Source of the DNA: Volvox africanus
Lineage: Eukaryota > Chlorophyta > Chlorophyceae > Chlamydomonadales > Volvocaceae
DNA: 64,000 nucleotides
Assembly (NCBI GenBank): GCA_030268105.1
Contig: BSDZ01000028.1
Location: 1,388,001 to 1,452,000 of the forward strand
Direction: 5' to 3'
This document shows, piece by piece, positions 11,085 to 22,085 of this stretch. The translations under genes were made by a program, and so were the position numbers. Numbering within the stretch: position 1 is the first letter of the stretch; the number at the start of each line of letters is the position of its first letter. Under the pieces are notes generated by a model. That model saw only the letters and a program-made list of their open reading frames with translations. It was not told the DNA's origin and did not search any database.

Positions 11085-14000
11085 TCCGGTGTAAGTTCGT
11101 TATATACGCGGAACAGTCAGCAATCTTACGATCTATGGAAAGGTGCTGATGGACAGCTTCTTGAGTTAAAAAAACCTCAGGTGATATGCAATCTTGCAAC
11201 GAGATGATTGCTTGTTATCAGTTCACCCAGCCGAGTTGGTCGTGAGCCGTGTGGATGGCCTGTAATTAAGCGATCTATTAATATCGGCTTACCATGGTAA
11301 TTAACAAGATTTACATAGGATGGAGTGCAGGAGTTATCCGAATCCAGAGCCCTTTTGTACAACAGTCTGACAAAGGGTTGAGGCAGAGGACCCGGAGGAA
11401 TCGTTTTAAGATGTTTATCTGTCCTATACAATCAAAGTCGATTTATTAAAAAAGGTTACTTGTGTATTATCGCCCGTTGCGTTCAATTGTGCTCGTCGAT
11501 TTCTCGTGGCAGAAGGACGAGGTACATGGCCACAGTTAGTACAAATAGTATGGGTCTGGTTTAGTAATGGCCATTGTTGGTGAGCAAAGATGTTTTGGCA
11601 TTATTTTTCGAGTCAGAATCCGAGCCATTTACCCCATATTGTACTAATAGTGGCGACTGGGCGTGATTTGTCTCTCAATTGGCTTCCTCTAATCCCGATG
11701 AAGGTGTTTTGCAATAACGGGTTTATAATGGGTTTATGGGTTTCGTTCGTTGTAAACATTGCATTCCTTTGCGGAAGGGACGGCATCGCCTTCATCAGCC
11801 ATCGCAAATGAGTAGCCGTCCGAGCTTTCACATTTTGAAGGGATAATTTAATTGGTGCCATGGGTAAATCAGCTCAAATTTGGTTTCATGTTTGGCTTCC
11901 AAAACTTGGTTCCAAAACAGGTCGGGTGGCGCGGTTGTGGCTGCAGGGGCCTCACAAGATGGCGAGGGCAGCTCAGCACCACCAGCACCAGCACCACCAG
12001 CGGATGATACCACCTCGGCTTCCTTATCTGTCCGCATGAGGGCAGAGACGAATTAAGTGGATGGCAGTAGCAGTGATGCTCGTCGCAACACTGGTGATGG
12101 TGCAGACCGCGGTGGTGGTGTCAGACCGATGCAGTGGTGGGCGGCGACTCAGCGGCTGCGAATGGCCTTTGAGCTGATGCAGGTGCGTGTTGTGTATGTG
12201 GGGCGGGGAGGAGACGGGCGGATCGAAAAGGCACTGGGCACGAGCAGGGCATTAGGTGATCCGTAGCTTTCCCTGACACACAGCCACTTACTCTCCGTCA
12301 TTGATATCGCCCGGGCGGCGCAGGCTTCCTCCCGCCGCAATAACCCGGGACCCGGACTCACCGTTCTGCAAGGGGCTGTGGTCATCCCGGCGGCCATGAC
12401 TGCGGGAGAGATGCCGTACCGTGCCGTGCTGCTGGCTCTGTTTGGTCTCTGGCTCCGACATGGGGCGTACGATGCCGGCGCAGAGGAGGTCCTGGCGCTG
12501 CCGGGCCCTGCAACTGCACACGGCGGCTGCGGCCAACTGGGTAGCGCTTGGGGCTGGCTTGGCGCTGGGGGGTGGCGGTTTTCGGGTTCAAGGCCTGACG
12601 GATATGCGTTTGTGTGTGTTTGTATCTTCGTGAGAGGCTGAATTATCGGGCATGCCCATGTTTGGGTGTACGGCGGAGGGCGATGGAGGGACATGGAGGG
12701 AGGGAGAGAGAGACAGGGAGGGAGGGACAGGGAGAGAGAGACAGGGAGGGAGGGAAGGGAGGTCGGAAAAGGCCTAGATATCGGACATAGGGATCCGCGG
12801 GTGCATTTGGGATGAGGGACGTGGGACCAACATTTGGCAAAAGAGGGCTTGCGGGCTGATGAGGGACAATGAGATACATGCGGGCTGAGATCACAACGAG
12901 GCAGGCACCAGCAGTAAGCTGAGGGGGCGGGGATACGATGGGCCTGAGAGATACGAAGCGCAGGAAGAGGAAGTCATATTAGGGCTGCCGACAACGTCCA
13001 TGTGCAGGAGGCCAAGATGTCAGCCTCGTTTGTGGCCATCCGCGCTGCGGAGGTGCGGAGGAAGCCGAGAAGAAGCTGCCGTGGGTCGTTGGGGCCCGGA
13101 CTGGCAGGCTGTGGACACGGGGTTTGGCAGCAAATGACTGTTTGGAGATCCCGCACCGATTGGGTGATTCGAGAAACCTCACCCTCACTGCCGAATAAAG
13201 AATTGGATTGCGAGACGGCACTGCCGTACACTACTATGCTTCTTCCGCCACCCAGACACCCGTCTTCACGCCCTCTTGTGAGCGCCGTTATTGCTGCTGC
13301 TGGTATGTCTCCCGCATCCCGCCTCGTCTCCGCCATCCCTTGGCGGGAATTACGTTCCGGAAGCGCAGCTGCGACATGAGCGTGAGGAGGAGGTGCGTCC
13401 GGGGAGGGAGGGCTGCCGGTTGCCGCTGGGTATTCGGCATGGTGGATGTGGTGCATCCAGGGAATGCTACGGGAGGAGTAAAGGCGCTACTGGAGGGAGG
13501 TGGAATGACGTTAATGAGGGAGTTAGCCCTGTGGAGTCGGATGCAGGGGTGGAGGCGGTGGAGGAGCGAGCGGGCTGCAGCCGCAGTGACAGGCAGTGGA
13601 GCCGGAGCGCGCTACTGCTATAATAGGCAAGGAGGTGCGCCATCAGCAGCAGCCGCACGGTTAGCAAAAGGCTGCGACACTACGCACCGGCTGGCGCCGA
13701 CCTCCAGCGGGAGAATTGTGAATTGAAGCCACCCTCAAGGGCGGACAGCAGGCTCCCTGAACTCCCAGAACTCCCCTCACCACGTCACCCGACGATTGGA
13801 TACCCGAACAGCATGAGCCGGATTAATTACGAGGCTGCTTCTGCTGCTGCCCAGAGTCGAAGTGCGACCCTGGTCAGCCGTTACTGAGAAGGGCAAGGGG
13901 GTGGGGGGGGGGCGGGCGCACTGGTAGTGCAAGTCACCGCGATGGGAGGAAGCCAAAAGCGCTGGTAGGAGTAGGTAGCTGCTGTCCTTGGTCCGTCAAT

Positions 14001-15109
14001 ATGTCAGATATCAGGTATCATCCTGTACCCTTTGTGCATTGTTGGGATTCAACTCCTTGGAAGACCTGCTACTTAACGTCTCTGGTAAAGAAATCCTCTG
14101 AGAGAAAGAAGGTCGAAGAAATGAGTGACACGCAGTTTAGCAAGCCGTGGCGGAGGTTCTCCACCTAGCTGCTCATTTTGCCGACTTGCTGACTTGCTTA
14201 GGGTTTTGATTCAGCATCAGCTCTTGTCGCTAACACACCATCCATTCCTTCTTATCCGCGAGTTATCGCAGCACTCAATGGCAGAAGTTGTATATGATAC
14301 GAACTATCGCAACCTACGCACCCTTGCCCTCCACGGCCCTCCCTGGCACGCATCCATGCCTGAGACGGCTGCCGCAAAAACAGCAAAAACTGGTTGCTCG
14401 GGGCACAGCAAGGCAGTGACTGGTCGTGGCTCTTGCGGATCAGTAAGCCAGCAACCCTACGTAACCGACAAGCGGCAACGTGGATAATGTGACCGGAGTA
14501 GTTATTTACTCATCCCCTACTCATCACACCGCGTCATAACGTTCAAGAAGGTTCAGTGCTGAAAGCTAGCTCGTGCGGCCGGCGTTATACTGTGCGTCGC
14601 TAAAGATCTGGATGGGACAAAAACAAGTGGGCAAGGCAAGGCAGTCAGAGGACTCGGCATCAGCATTTATACACATGAATGTGATTTACTGCCTTGGTTT
14701 GATCGGAATACAGATATTTGGGCTTCAAACCCTAAGTAAACCTTGAAAGTGAAAAGGCTAATTATGTTACGTGAGGTCCTCACAGCTGCCCGCAGGGACG
14801 ACGCTGTACTCTTGGTTGATTGTTCGCGCTCGGGTCGCCGAAGTGGGCCATCTCCCAGCGGCCTGTGGTCAAAAATGTATGATTGTGGTGTTAACAAATA
14901 TTTTAGAATAATAAATATGTAACGTGCGTGAGCCACATTGGCGGTGAACGCCACAAGGGCCTCCCCATGGATTCACGACGGCGTACAAGAAAGAAAACAC
15001 ACGAAAACACTGTCTCACATTGCACACTCGCACACCTTCACACCTTCAGAAGTTTGCACACACAGCCAAACAAATTCGGTCCAGTGTTTTGCTCCGACGT
15101 ATACTCATC
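11085..15109. other. Region without a recognised gene; a few possible plus-strand exons
   Basis: Between the FDXR start and the histone H1 start I find no domain I can name. The best coding-looking stretch is plus-strand 12060-12183, ending MAFELMQ before GTGCGT. About 110 bp on is a frame (12288-12641) with VIDIARAAQASSRR and a hydrophobic YRAVLLALFGLWL segment. A frame from 13002 (SASFVAIRAAEVRRKPRR) is opened by a CAG acceptor. These could be exons of one unrecognised gene, but no frame-consistent model links them. A GGGA/GAGA purine repeat lies at about 12685-12760. The stretch 11085-11820 is AT-richer and looks intergenic. Confidence 0.35.
12684..12760. repeat. Purine-rich GGGA/GAGA minisatellite
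   Basis: Tandem GGGAGGGA and GAGAGACAGGGA units with imperfect copies. Confidence 0.75.
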
Positions 15110-16948
15110 ATGTCTGCTCCTGCCAACGCCGATACTGCCGCGGCCAAGGAGGCTAAGGAGCCGAACGTTAAGGCTGGCGAACAGCCTAAAAAGTCCCGGG
15201 TGAAGCCAACTCATCCGCCATACTTGACAATGATATCGGCGGCCATTACGGAGCTGAAGGATCGTTCTGGTAGGGAAGGGTCCCGTGCACGCACGCAGCG
15301 AGGTCAGGCAGCAGCTAACCGTCGCATTTTCCAGGTTCAAGCCGCCAGGCTATAGCGAAGAAAGTCGAGGAGTTATATGGAAAAGGTGAGATGACCCTGT
15401 TTTCCGGCAGCCTGATTTGCAGCACTTGATACGCTAGCTAAAACAATGAAGCCGGGGTACAGACATCTCCGACGCGACCTGGCGAAAGAAGTTGTCGCAT
15501 TTCCTGGGCATCTATACGGAGCAAGGAAAATTTGTCAAGGTCAAGGCGTCGTTCAAGCTGAGTGACGATTTGAAGAAGGCGCTGAAGGTGGGTCGAAAGC
15601 ATTTCGGTCGCTTGTCGCGTGTAGAAGCGGAGTTGTTATTGCTAAAGCTTCCGTATTATATTTTTCATATTTTGGTGTCGATACTGGCTGACACGTTGTC
15701 TGAGTTAGGAAAGTCTGGGTGCGGACGTTTGTGGTTTGGTTTCGGGCGCCTCGACCTAGTGCTTTTTTTGCGATCCTTTCGGACATAGGATCGAAATGTT
15801 TCATCAAAACGTAACTTGATGTATGTAGAGAGGTTTTGGCAAAAATTCCACAGACGAAGGCGGCAAAGTGTTCGGCTATCGCGACCCTCAACGCTGGTTA
15901 GGCATCTTGCCCCACCCTTTCAGAACCCCTTTACATGCCATGTATCATCTGGCTATCATGCCTTGAATTATAGAAAGAGCGGTGGATTGCGTCTTGTTCG
16001 GGGACCGTCCCGAGGTTCACAGTTGCCTTTTTTCCAGCAGGCCCCCGCCTTTGAAGATCCCAGCCGTGCTTGTGCATCTTTCATTTTCAGGATGAAAAGA
16101 CGGCGAAGGAAAAGGCGACCTTGAAGTTAAAGGCCACCCAGGAGAAAGGCGAGGCAAAGCCCAAGAAGCCGGCTGCGAAGCCCAAGAAGGCATCATCCCC
16201 GCCCCAAAAGGAGACACTCAAAGAGGCCAAGCCGAAGAAAGACGCTGTCAAGCCGGTTAAGGTGGGTCGCGCACCCTCTCGCCTAGCAGTGCGATGATTG
16301 GTTAGATTTGATCGGTCGCAAACGTCTTGCTAAAATGAGGGTAATTTGGCTGCTGGTTCCTTCCACTTGACACACAAAGTCGTGCGCGAGACCAATAAAA
16401 GTTTAGTGTTAAGAGTGAACCCTTTCATGCACCATGTTCTTGCAGGATAGGCAGCTGGCAAAGGCGAAGGTGAAGGCGAAGGCGATGTTAAAGTCAGGAC
16501 AACCGAAGGGCAAGGCGGGGAAACCCCAGGAGGCTAAAGTCGAAAAGCGCAAGGTACTCAGCAAGAAGATAACAGGATCAACTGTCAGCTCACGGTGTTG
16601 GTCCAGGGAGGGGTGTTACGGTTAGACCGCGACAGCACCTGCATGGAAATTATTTGGGGGTGGGGACCTCCTGCCGGTCCGATCATTTACAAGTGGAGAT
16701 GAGAATGTTTTGAATTGGAATGTTGCAATGCCGTCTGGAATGTGCAGTCCATGTGCGGAGTTGGGGCGTGGGGAGTCTCCGAAGCCGGGTAGCGCTGGAC
16801 ATCTCGAATTTGCAAATAGTTTCACCTCACCCCATTCCACGCCACCCGTTCCCAGGAGCACAAGGTGGTCATGCCGGCCAGTACGGCCCCGGGCAAACGC
16901 GCCGCTTCCAAGAAGGCCGCCTCTTCCCCTAAGAAAGCCAAGAAATAG
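15110..16948 (+). CDS. Linker histone H1
   Basis: H1 binds the nucleosome dyad and linker DNA and compacts chromatin. Six exons keep one frame: 15110-15269, 15335-15385, 15473-15597, 16091-16261, 16446-16553 and 16856-16948 (stop TAG), giving 235 aa. A basic N-terminal tail is followed by the winged-helix globular domain (about residues 36-112): HPPYLTMISAAITELKDRSG, SSRQAIAKKVEELYG, then TWRKKLSHFLG and GKFVKVKASFKLS. That order and the Gly-Ser-Ser turn are typical of H1/H5, closest to plant-type sequences. The rest is the Lys/Ala/Pro-rich tail with AKPKKAS-type repeats, ending SPKKAKK, spread over three exons. Five introns is unlike animal replication-dependent H1 genes. I saw no histone 3' stem-loop just after the stop, so a polyadenylated message is likely (inference). 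Confidence 0.96.
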
Positions 16949-17786
16949 CGCTGCAGTGCCCTTGGTCCCTGAAGTCTCATGAGCACAGCGTGAGGCAAAG
17001 CGACGACATGTAATTTGGAACGACTTGTTGCGCCGCGCTTCTGGCAAATGCTCGGGCTCCCCCTATTTGGAGCGTGTGACAGCAGCGGGTACAATTCGGT
17101 CGCACGTACGGTCTGTAGTTGGCGCCAGGTCGCTAATCTGAATCAGTTGGACTCCCGCTCCTTTTCGGGACTCATAACCGCCTACCCGTCATGTATGCGG
17201 CTCATGTGAGGTGGGTAGCAGCTTTGGTGCTGCCCAGCCTTTTGTGGTGTCGCTGACCACTGCCCTCCTCCAGCCAGGTGGCGGTCATTGGAGGATTTTT
17301 TCCATTTGTACCTTGTATTGAATTTCTACGTTGTATTTGTTGCGCATATTGATCGATCGCTTTCGGGTTTTTGTGCTGGTGCGTGGCGGCTCCAACTCCT
17401 GGTTTGCGGAGCAATGGAGCAAGCTGGGCGTGACACGGTGCAGGGTTTGCCACAATTGAACCCTCCTCACATCCACATATTACTTGATGAACCAGACCTG
17501 TTGGATCCTTCACGCACATACACACCTATCCGTACACTGCCTGTACGTGTTACCTCGTGTATTGGAAATGAAGGGGCGTTTGGTTGCCCTTCATGTGTTC
17601 ATGCGCACTGCGAAATGAATATCTGGAACCAAGGCAACTGAAGCCTGATCAAGACCCCCATCAGCGCTCAACTACACACACCGGGGAACCGGGCTGTGTG
17701 CTGTGGAAGCACGGTAGCCACATGGTCCTCATTTGTTGACGACTCATTCACTTAAACGACTTGTCATAAATTGATTAAGGTCTGCA
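16949..17786. other. Intergenic, no gene seen
   Basis: Probably H1 3' UTR followed by spacer before the mobile-element cluster. Only short frames occur. Confidence 0.5.
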
Positions 17787-18686
17787 CACTGAATCCGCGG
17801 GATCTCCTCTCCCTCGAGTCACTTCCTTAGATGTGGTACATTTTTTTCATTTTGCTGGAGGTTTACGTTCCCCCCTCCTCACCGACATCGCAACCCCCAT
17901 GTGGGGCATTGATCGCAATTGATACGCCCGATCAGGGACAGTGCTGCTGGAGGATGTTTATGCGAACAGGGAGGGAGTCGCCAGTTTGCCTCTCATCGCT
18001 GAAACACCAACGGAGGACGGGATGAGCAGAGGGCGGGAAGATGCTCATGTACGGAGTACGAAAGAGTAAGGAGTACGAAAGAGTAAGGAGTCCGTCCTGC
18101 GTGCCAAAGAGGAGTACAGGGACGTGCAGAGCCACGCTATGCAGCAGATAGCCCGATGGTGGCTTCAGAGAGAGAGCGTGTGACACGGCAAAAGAAAAAG
18201 GTTCAATGTTGAGGAGTATCGTGCTTAAGAGTGAAAAGATGGATTCGCCACCCTGGTGGGTCATCGATGGTTCGTTGGCCTTGGACAAGTGCGGACAGAA
18301 GAGGATGCAGGGTGTGTGTGGTCGGGATGAGGGGCGTGGCGTGGACGGTTGTGCTGCATCCGCTGCGAATTTCCTGTGGGAGCCTGTATAGGGACTGTAT
18401 TCGGACATTTCCATCGGCTGGTACGGGGCCAGAGGGAAACCGGGCTGCAAAGTGATCCTACAGCGATCCTGGCATCTTGGAAATAGGCATGCACGCACTG
18501 TCCAGCCATGACGCCCATGCAAAAGGATGGATCCAAAGCTCCATGTAACTGCATTGCAAAACCAAGCTTGACCATCGCCCGCATGGACAATACATGCAGC
18601 GCCCACCTAGACACCAAGGATACATCAGCACCGTACTCCGGCTTACAAGGTCTACAGCGGACGTTCGTTAGTAAGGTTTAGTAGCA
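17787..18686. repeat. Uninterrupted copy of the locus into which Gyp-B inserted elsewhere in the window
   Basis: The left part, 17787-18145, recurs as a reverse complement at 28373-28713. The right part, 18141 to about 18686, recurs in direct orientation at 34368-34905. The overlap is GCAGC at 18141-18145, exactly the 5-bp target duplication found beside the Gyp-B LTRs. This copy is therefore the empty-site version. Small substitutions and an indel (near 18422-18440) separate the copies. No gene is evident in it. Confidence 0.85.
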
Positions 18687-18689
18687 GCC

Positions 18690-18825
18690 GCCCCGGATTG
18701 GAGGATGATGGAATGGGGGAATGGGGATAGGGGGAATCCAGGGATGGGTTGATGGGGGGATTTGGGGATAAGGAACTTTGGGGATGAGGGGATGGGAAGA
18801 TGGGGAGATGGGGGAAGGGGGAAAC
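18690..18825. repeat. G-rich GGGGATGGG-type minisatellite at an inversion breakpoint
   Basis: Imperfect G-rich units (GGGGATGGGGGA, GGGGATAAGG) end where Gyp-B reverse transcriptase sequence starts. They could form G-quadruplexes on the plus strand. The left breakpoint of the proposed inversion falls at or beside this tract. Confidence 0.7.
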
Positions 18826-19170
18826 AGGTATCCGCATGGACCCTAAGAAAGTGGACGTTGTCCGAAACTGGCCGCGACCAAAAGACTTGGCTGAACTACG
18901 ATCTTTTGTAGGTCTTGCCAACTATTTGCCGACGCTACATTGCTCATTTCGAATCCCTCTGTGCACCTTTGACAGACTTGTTCGGTCTGCCCAGACTACC
19001 AGAAGAATGGCCTTTACCGGCTATCCGCACATGTGATGAAATCAAACTGCGACTTTCTAGCGACGTATTGTTGCATTACCCTGATTTTATGAAGCCTTTT
19101 GGAGAGATCTCAGATGCTTCGCTGAATGGGACTGGTGCAGTACTCTTGCAAGAAGGCCGACCTGTTGCCA

Positions 19171-19258
19171 TATTTTTTAGAACCTCAATTGTCGACCTTC
19201 CCTGACGATAATCCTTATTAATTTTTTTAAATTCTAAAATTACTTGTTTATCACTCAT
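19171..19258 (-). pseudogene. Fragment of a bacterial ABC-transporter ATPase N-terminus (LolD-like)
   Basis: An ATG at 19258 opens a frame of about 29 codons reading SDKQVILEFKKINKDYRQG and then STIEVLK before passing into gypsy sequence. This order (short lead, LEF/LEL-x-K-I, Y-x-Q-G, I-E-V-L-K) is how LolD ATP-binding subunits of the lipoprotein-releasing ABC transporter begin, as in alphaproteobacteria including Rickettsiales. Walker A should follow within about 15 residues but is cut off. The DNA is strongly AT-rich, unlike the gypsy and algal exons beside it. The match is short and from memory of the family, so the subfamily name is tentative; a bacterial origin is more secure. Confidence 0.42.
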
Positions 19259-19347
19259 ATCTCATTGCCCAAGCTGAGAAACTCCAAGATTACCACCCTC
19301 ACAGACTACTTTCGCACGTATGTCTTTAGCATCACAACGTAAATTAA

Positions 19348-19478
19348 GCTTATTTTCTAGGCTGTATTCTAAAGGGCTGATACTTATTACTAGTATTAAA
19401 CGTAATATGAAGAATTATTTAATGCCGGCATTAAATAATTCTTCATATTACGTTTAATACCAGTAATAAGTATCAGCA
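19348..19478. repeat. Palindromic scrap of the IS982 transposase gene
   Basis: About 75 bp (19348-19424) are the reverse complement of 20108-20190, inside the IS982 transposase gene. The next 50 bp (19425-19478) repeat part of the same stretch in the other direction. The two halves meet as a near-perfect hairpin centred at about 19424. It encodes the I-T-G-I-K-R-N-M region of the transposase but cannot be translated usefully. Confidence 0.8.
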
Positions 19479-19596
19479 CGGAACTGTAGTACTGGTGAGC
19501 AAGAGCTACTTGGGGTAATCAATGCCTTGCGTGAATGGCGTTGCTATCTACAGAGCGCTGAACCTTTCACACTTGTCACCAACCACCACCATTGAT

Positions 19597-19941
19597 CTAT
19601 CTTAAGATAATTCTCGACTCGAGGCGATATTTTTCCATAATTATTGCTAGAATTTATTTGCTTTACTATATCATAATGTGTGGTAATACACAAAGATACT
19701 TATTACAACAGCTTTAATGCCTGTTAGATTTTTGTTGAAAATTCTTTTATACTCGAAATAGCTATAGTTTTTCCTTTTGCTAACCACCACGCTTTATTAG
19801 CTTCGAATAAAAATGTATCAAGGTCAGACTGATTAATTTTGTTTTTGGGTCTAAGTAACCTAGTTATTAACTCAGTTTCCACTTCCATAAATTTATTACC
19901 ATTACTTAAAAAACCCCAGTTACTGATAAGAGATTTTAGGT
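19597..19941 (-). pseudogene. AT-rich bacterial-type DNA with a small C-terminal frame of unknown function
   Basis: A minus-strand frame from about 19930 to a TAA at 19724-19726 reads MEVETELITRLLRPKN, then FLFEANKAWWLAKGK and ends KEFSTKI. Composition and codon use (A/T third positions) match the adjoining transposase gene, not the surrounding gypsy. I do not recognise the protein. The remaining 120 bp to 19597 are AT-rich without a frame. The junction with gypsy RNase H is near 19596. Confidence 0.5.
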
Positions 19942-20487
19942 TTAGAGGGTTTGGATTTGGTATGCGATGAGAGCCGCAAAGAGAGAAGCAAAAAAGTTTG
20001 TAGGAGATCTATGCTTATTAGGTCTGATGTTAAAATGCTCCTTAATATATCCGAATATAGTCTCTATAATAAATCGCTTTTGCAAGAAGAGTTTGTCTAA
20101 CATCGGCATTAAATAATTCATCATATTACGTTTAATACCAGTAATAAGTATCAGCCCTTTAGAATACAGCCTAGAAAATAAGCTTTTAGAGATGTAGCCT
20201 TTATCGGCATAGCATTTACCTTTAATATTAGCCTTAGCAATCATCTCTTCAAAAGCTATACGATCATCTTTATTTCCTTCAGTAATTTTGATTGCTATAA
20301 TCTGGCTCTGATCATTTATAATCATATGAAGTTTAAAGCCATAGAACCAGTCAATAGAGCTATGCCCTCTTTCTGCTAAACCTGCAAATGTTTTGTTACT
20401 TGATATCCTGATACTCTTGCATACTGCAAAATGTGTAGAGTCTACGTAATATATGCCACTCTCTGGTAAGAAGAGTGAGATTCGAGC
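19942..20487 (-). pseudogene. IS982-family bacterial transposase, C-terminal part
   Basis: IS982-type transposases are DDE enzymes of bacterial insertion sequences. About 180 residues are open on the minus strand, to a stop at 19942. They begin [16 protein letters not shown] (first catalytic Asp), then FYGFKLHMIIND, KCYADKGYIS (second Asp), LILITGIKRNM, KRFIIETIFGYIK (Glu) and HRSPTNFFASL. All these blocks are in family order. The N-terminal 90-110 residues are missing; upstream the frame runs into antisense gypsy sequence at about 20487. DNA is AT-rich with A/T-ending codons, as in Rickettsiales and other AT-rich endosymbionts. No intact terminal inverted repeats were identified. It lies in a eukaryotic retrotransposon, so it arrived as a DNA fragment and cannot be active. 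Confidence 0.88.
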
Positions 20488-20753
20488 AAATGTGAGCCGT
20501 AGACAAGCCCGATGGCTTGAGTTCCTGGCGCAGTTTAATTTTGAGTGGCTATATCGCCCAGGACGTTTGAACGTGGTCCCTGATGCTCTGTCGCGCCATC
20601 CCGCCTTGGCCTCTCTTGTGGTTTGCTGTGCGGGCACCACACGTCGCATGAACAGTACTCTGGCCCCACTAATCCAACGTATTGTCGAGGCAACCGAACG
20701 AGACACGTTCTTCCAGAACCCAGCTATTCTTAAGACCCTCCTGGCGAACCCTG

Positions 20754-21176
20754 TGTTGTATCCTTAATGCATTTCGGTAATTCATTAAGATATAATAATT
20801 ATCTGTTTATTATTTTATAATATAATAAATTTAATTATCATATTAACTGTTTCATGTTTCCATCTGGCATTCGATTTGTGGATTTGGTCTCGGCTGTCGA
20901 CGACCAATACTAACCGACTTCCTGAAACATCCGAACCTGTCGGTTACTCCATAACCTGTATGGAATGGGCCATTTACCGACTGAATGGTAAATGGTGGAA
21001 CATCTGGTTCCTGGTTCACTGAATCTCCGGTTGTAGTGGTGACTTCTGAAGGTCACGCCCGGTTCGAGGCCTTATGGTCTCTCAAGTACGACCTAGTCGG
21101 CGGCTCTACTTAATCGGGCTCTGGCACAACAACCGGTATCTTTTGATACCACCCTTCGTGGGTACCATATACAACA
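20754..21176 (+). repeat. Gyp-A 5' LTR
   Basis: It is 423 bp with TG...CA ends. An AT-rich segment near 20790-20850 could hold the promoter. It matches 26176-26598 except for about two bases. Confidence 0.95.
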
Positions 21177-21179
21177 AGC

Positions 21180-21192
21180 TGGTATCGAGACC
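21180..21192 (+). promoter_or_regulatory. Gyp-A candidate primer-binding site
   Basis: TGGTATCGAGACC lies three bases after the 5' LTR. The TGG start complements the CCA end of a tRNA, where minus-strand synthesis would prime. It resembles the initiator-Met site TGGTATCAGAGC, but the tRNA is not identified. Confidence 0.55.
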
Positions 21193-21323
21193 GTTCCTCC
21201 CTGGGACGTCTCGTCAAGTCTTCCGCTGAAATCGTTCAAGCCTTCTCAAGTCTTTCTGTGGTAACTGCTCAAGCCACTCTAACCGCGCAACGCGCTCAAG
21301 CCACTCAAGCTGCCCTTTTATAA

Positions 21324-22037
21324 ATGGACATCGACCACGATCTTCCTCCTGCCGACATCCCTCTGGACATGGAGACATTGCCTGAGGAGCTGAGCGCCGC
21401 CATTTTCGCTGCGGCTACCACCGTGTCAACACCTCAGACCCTTCGGAGCGGCACCTCTGCCCAGTCACTCCGATCCATCGCAAATCAACTTCACGCGCGG
21501 ACTTCAAAATTTTTGAAGTTCATCGAAGGCATCCAAGCGTTGGTGTCAAACCATTTGACACCTGGTGCCGTGGATATTCCTGGGATGGCTCCCGCTGCTG
21601 CCGCAACAACTTGTGCTGCTGTTGCGGGCACCTCTTCCAGGCCACCTGGGCCTCCTCATACTGGACATGAGGACGAGGACATGGCCTGCGACGACCCTGA
21701 CGAGGAGACCCCGGCGCCCCCGACCAAAAAACCGCGGGCTGCATCCGTTCGTCCAGGCATCACCGGGCACGAGGATCAGCCGCGGCAGGTTAAGGGCGCC
21801 GGTAAGTCTAAGAGGGGCGGCGGACAGCAGGGGAGGCACTTGGCCCCAAAAGGGGGCCACGTGCAGAAGAAGGGGCCCAAGCAGAACCTAGCGGAATATT
21901 TAACCACATTCAAATGTACTAGACGGGAGTTCCATTTCCGTAAACATGGGATGTGCCTCCGTTGCGGTTCCGACCAACATAGGGTTGACTCCTGCCCAAT
22001 GCTGGGGGCGGAGAAAAATAAGGGTAAGGACCACTAG
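21324..22037 (+). CDS. Gyp-A Gag (capsid/nucleocapsid)
   Basis: An uninterrupted 237-aa frame starts at the first ATG after the leader. Gag packages the element RNA in cytoplasmic particles. The N-terminal half has Ala/Thr-rich and helical segments. The middle is acidic and then strongly basic. Near the C-terminus (about residues 211-224) is a CCHC zinc knuckle, CLRCGSDQHRVDSC, that fits C-x2-C-x4-H-x4-C. Pol starts 48 bp after the stop in a different frame. Confidence 0.9.
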   Translation: MDIDHDLPPADIPLDMETLPEELSAAIFAAATTVSTPQTLRSGTSAQSLRSIANQLHARTSKFLKFIEGIQALVSNHLTPGAVDIPGMAPAAAATTCAAVAGTSSRPPGPPHTGHEDEDMACDDPDEETPAPPTKKPRAASVRPGITGHEDQPRQVKGAGKSKRGGGQQGRHLAPKGGHVQKKGPKQNLAEYLTTFKCTRREFHFRKHGMCLRCGSDQHRVDSCPMLGAEKNKGKDH

Positions 22038-22085
22038 GAACTTGCCCAGGCTGGTATAGAGGGATCACCACCTGGGGTCTTTGCT

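Larger units (their letters stand above)
18826..20753 (+). pseudogene. Gyp-B: Ty3/gypsy reverse transcriptase thumb and RNase H, interrupted by bacterial-type DNA
   Basis: Three pieces of one degraded gypsy pol are legible. At 18826-19168 are GIRMDPKKVDVVRNWP, LRSFVGLANY and the RNase H start DASLNGTGAVLLQEGRP, with a frameshift after LANYL. At about 19487-19596 is STGEQELLGVINALREWRCYL. At about 20488-20753 are [19 protein letters not shown] and [12 protein letters not shown]. The gaps (about 19169-19486 and 19597-20487) hold AT-rich foreign DNA and replace roughly 40 bp of pol each. The coding continues across the Gyp-A insertion into the integrase at 26604. The element is dead in this form. 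The matching upstream RT half is at 30051-31213 on the other strand. Confidence 0.88.

Noticed and set aside
19942..20706. A single 254-aa transposase starting at 20706
   Set aside because: The first 75 residues are antisense gypsy RNase H; bacterial sequence starts only near 20487.
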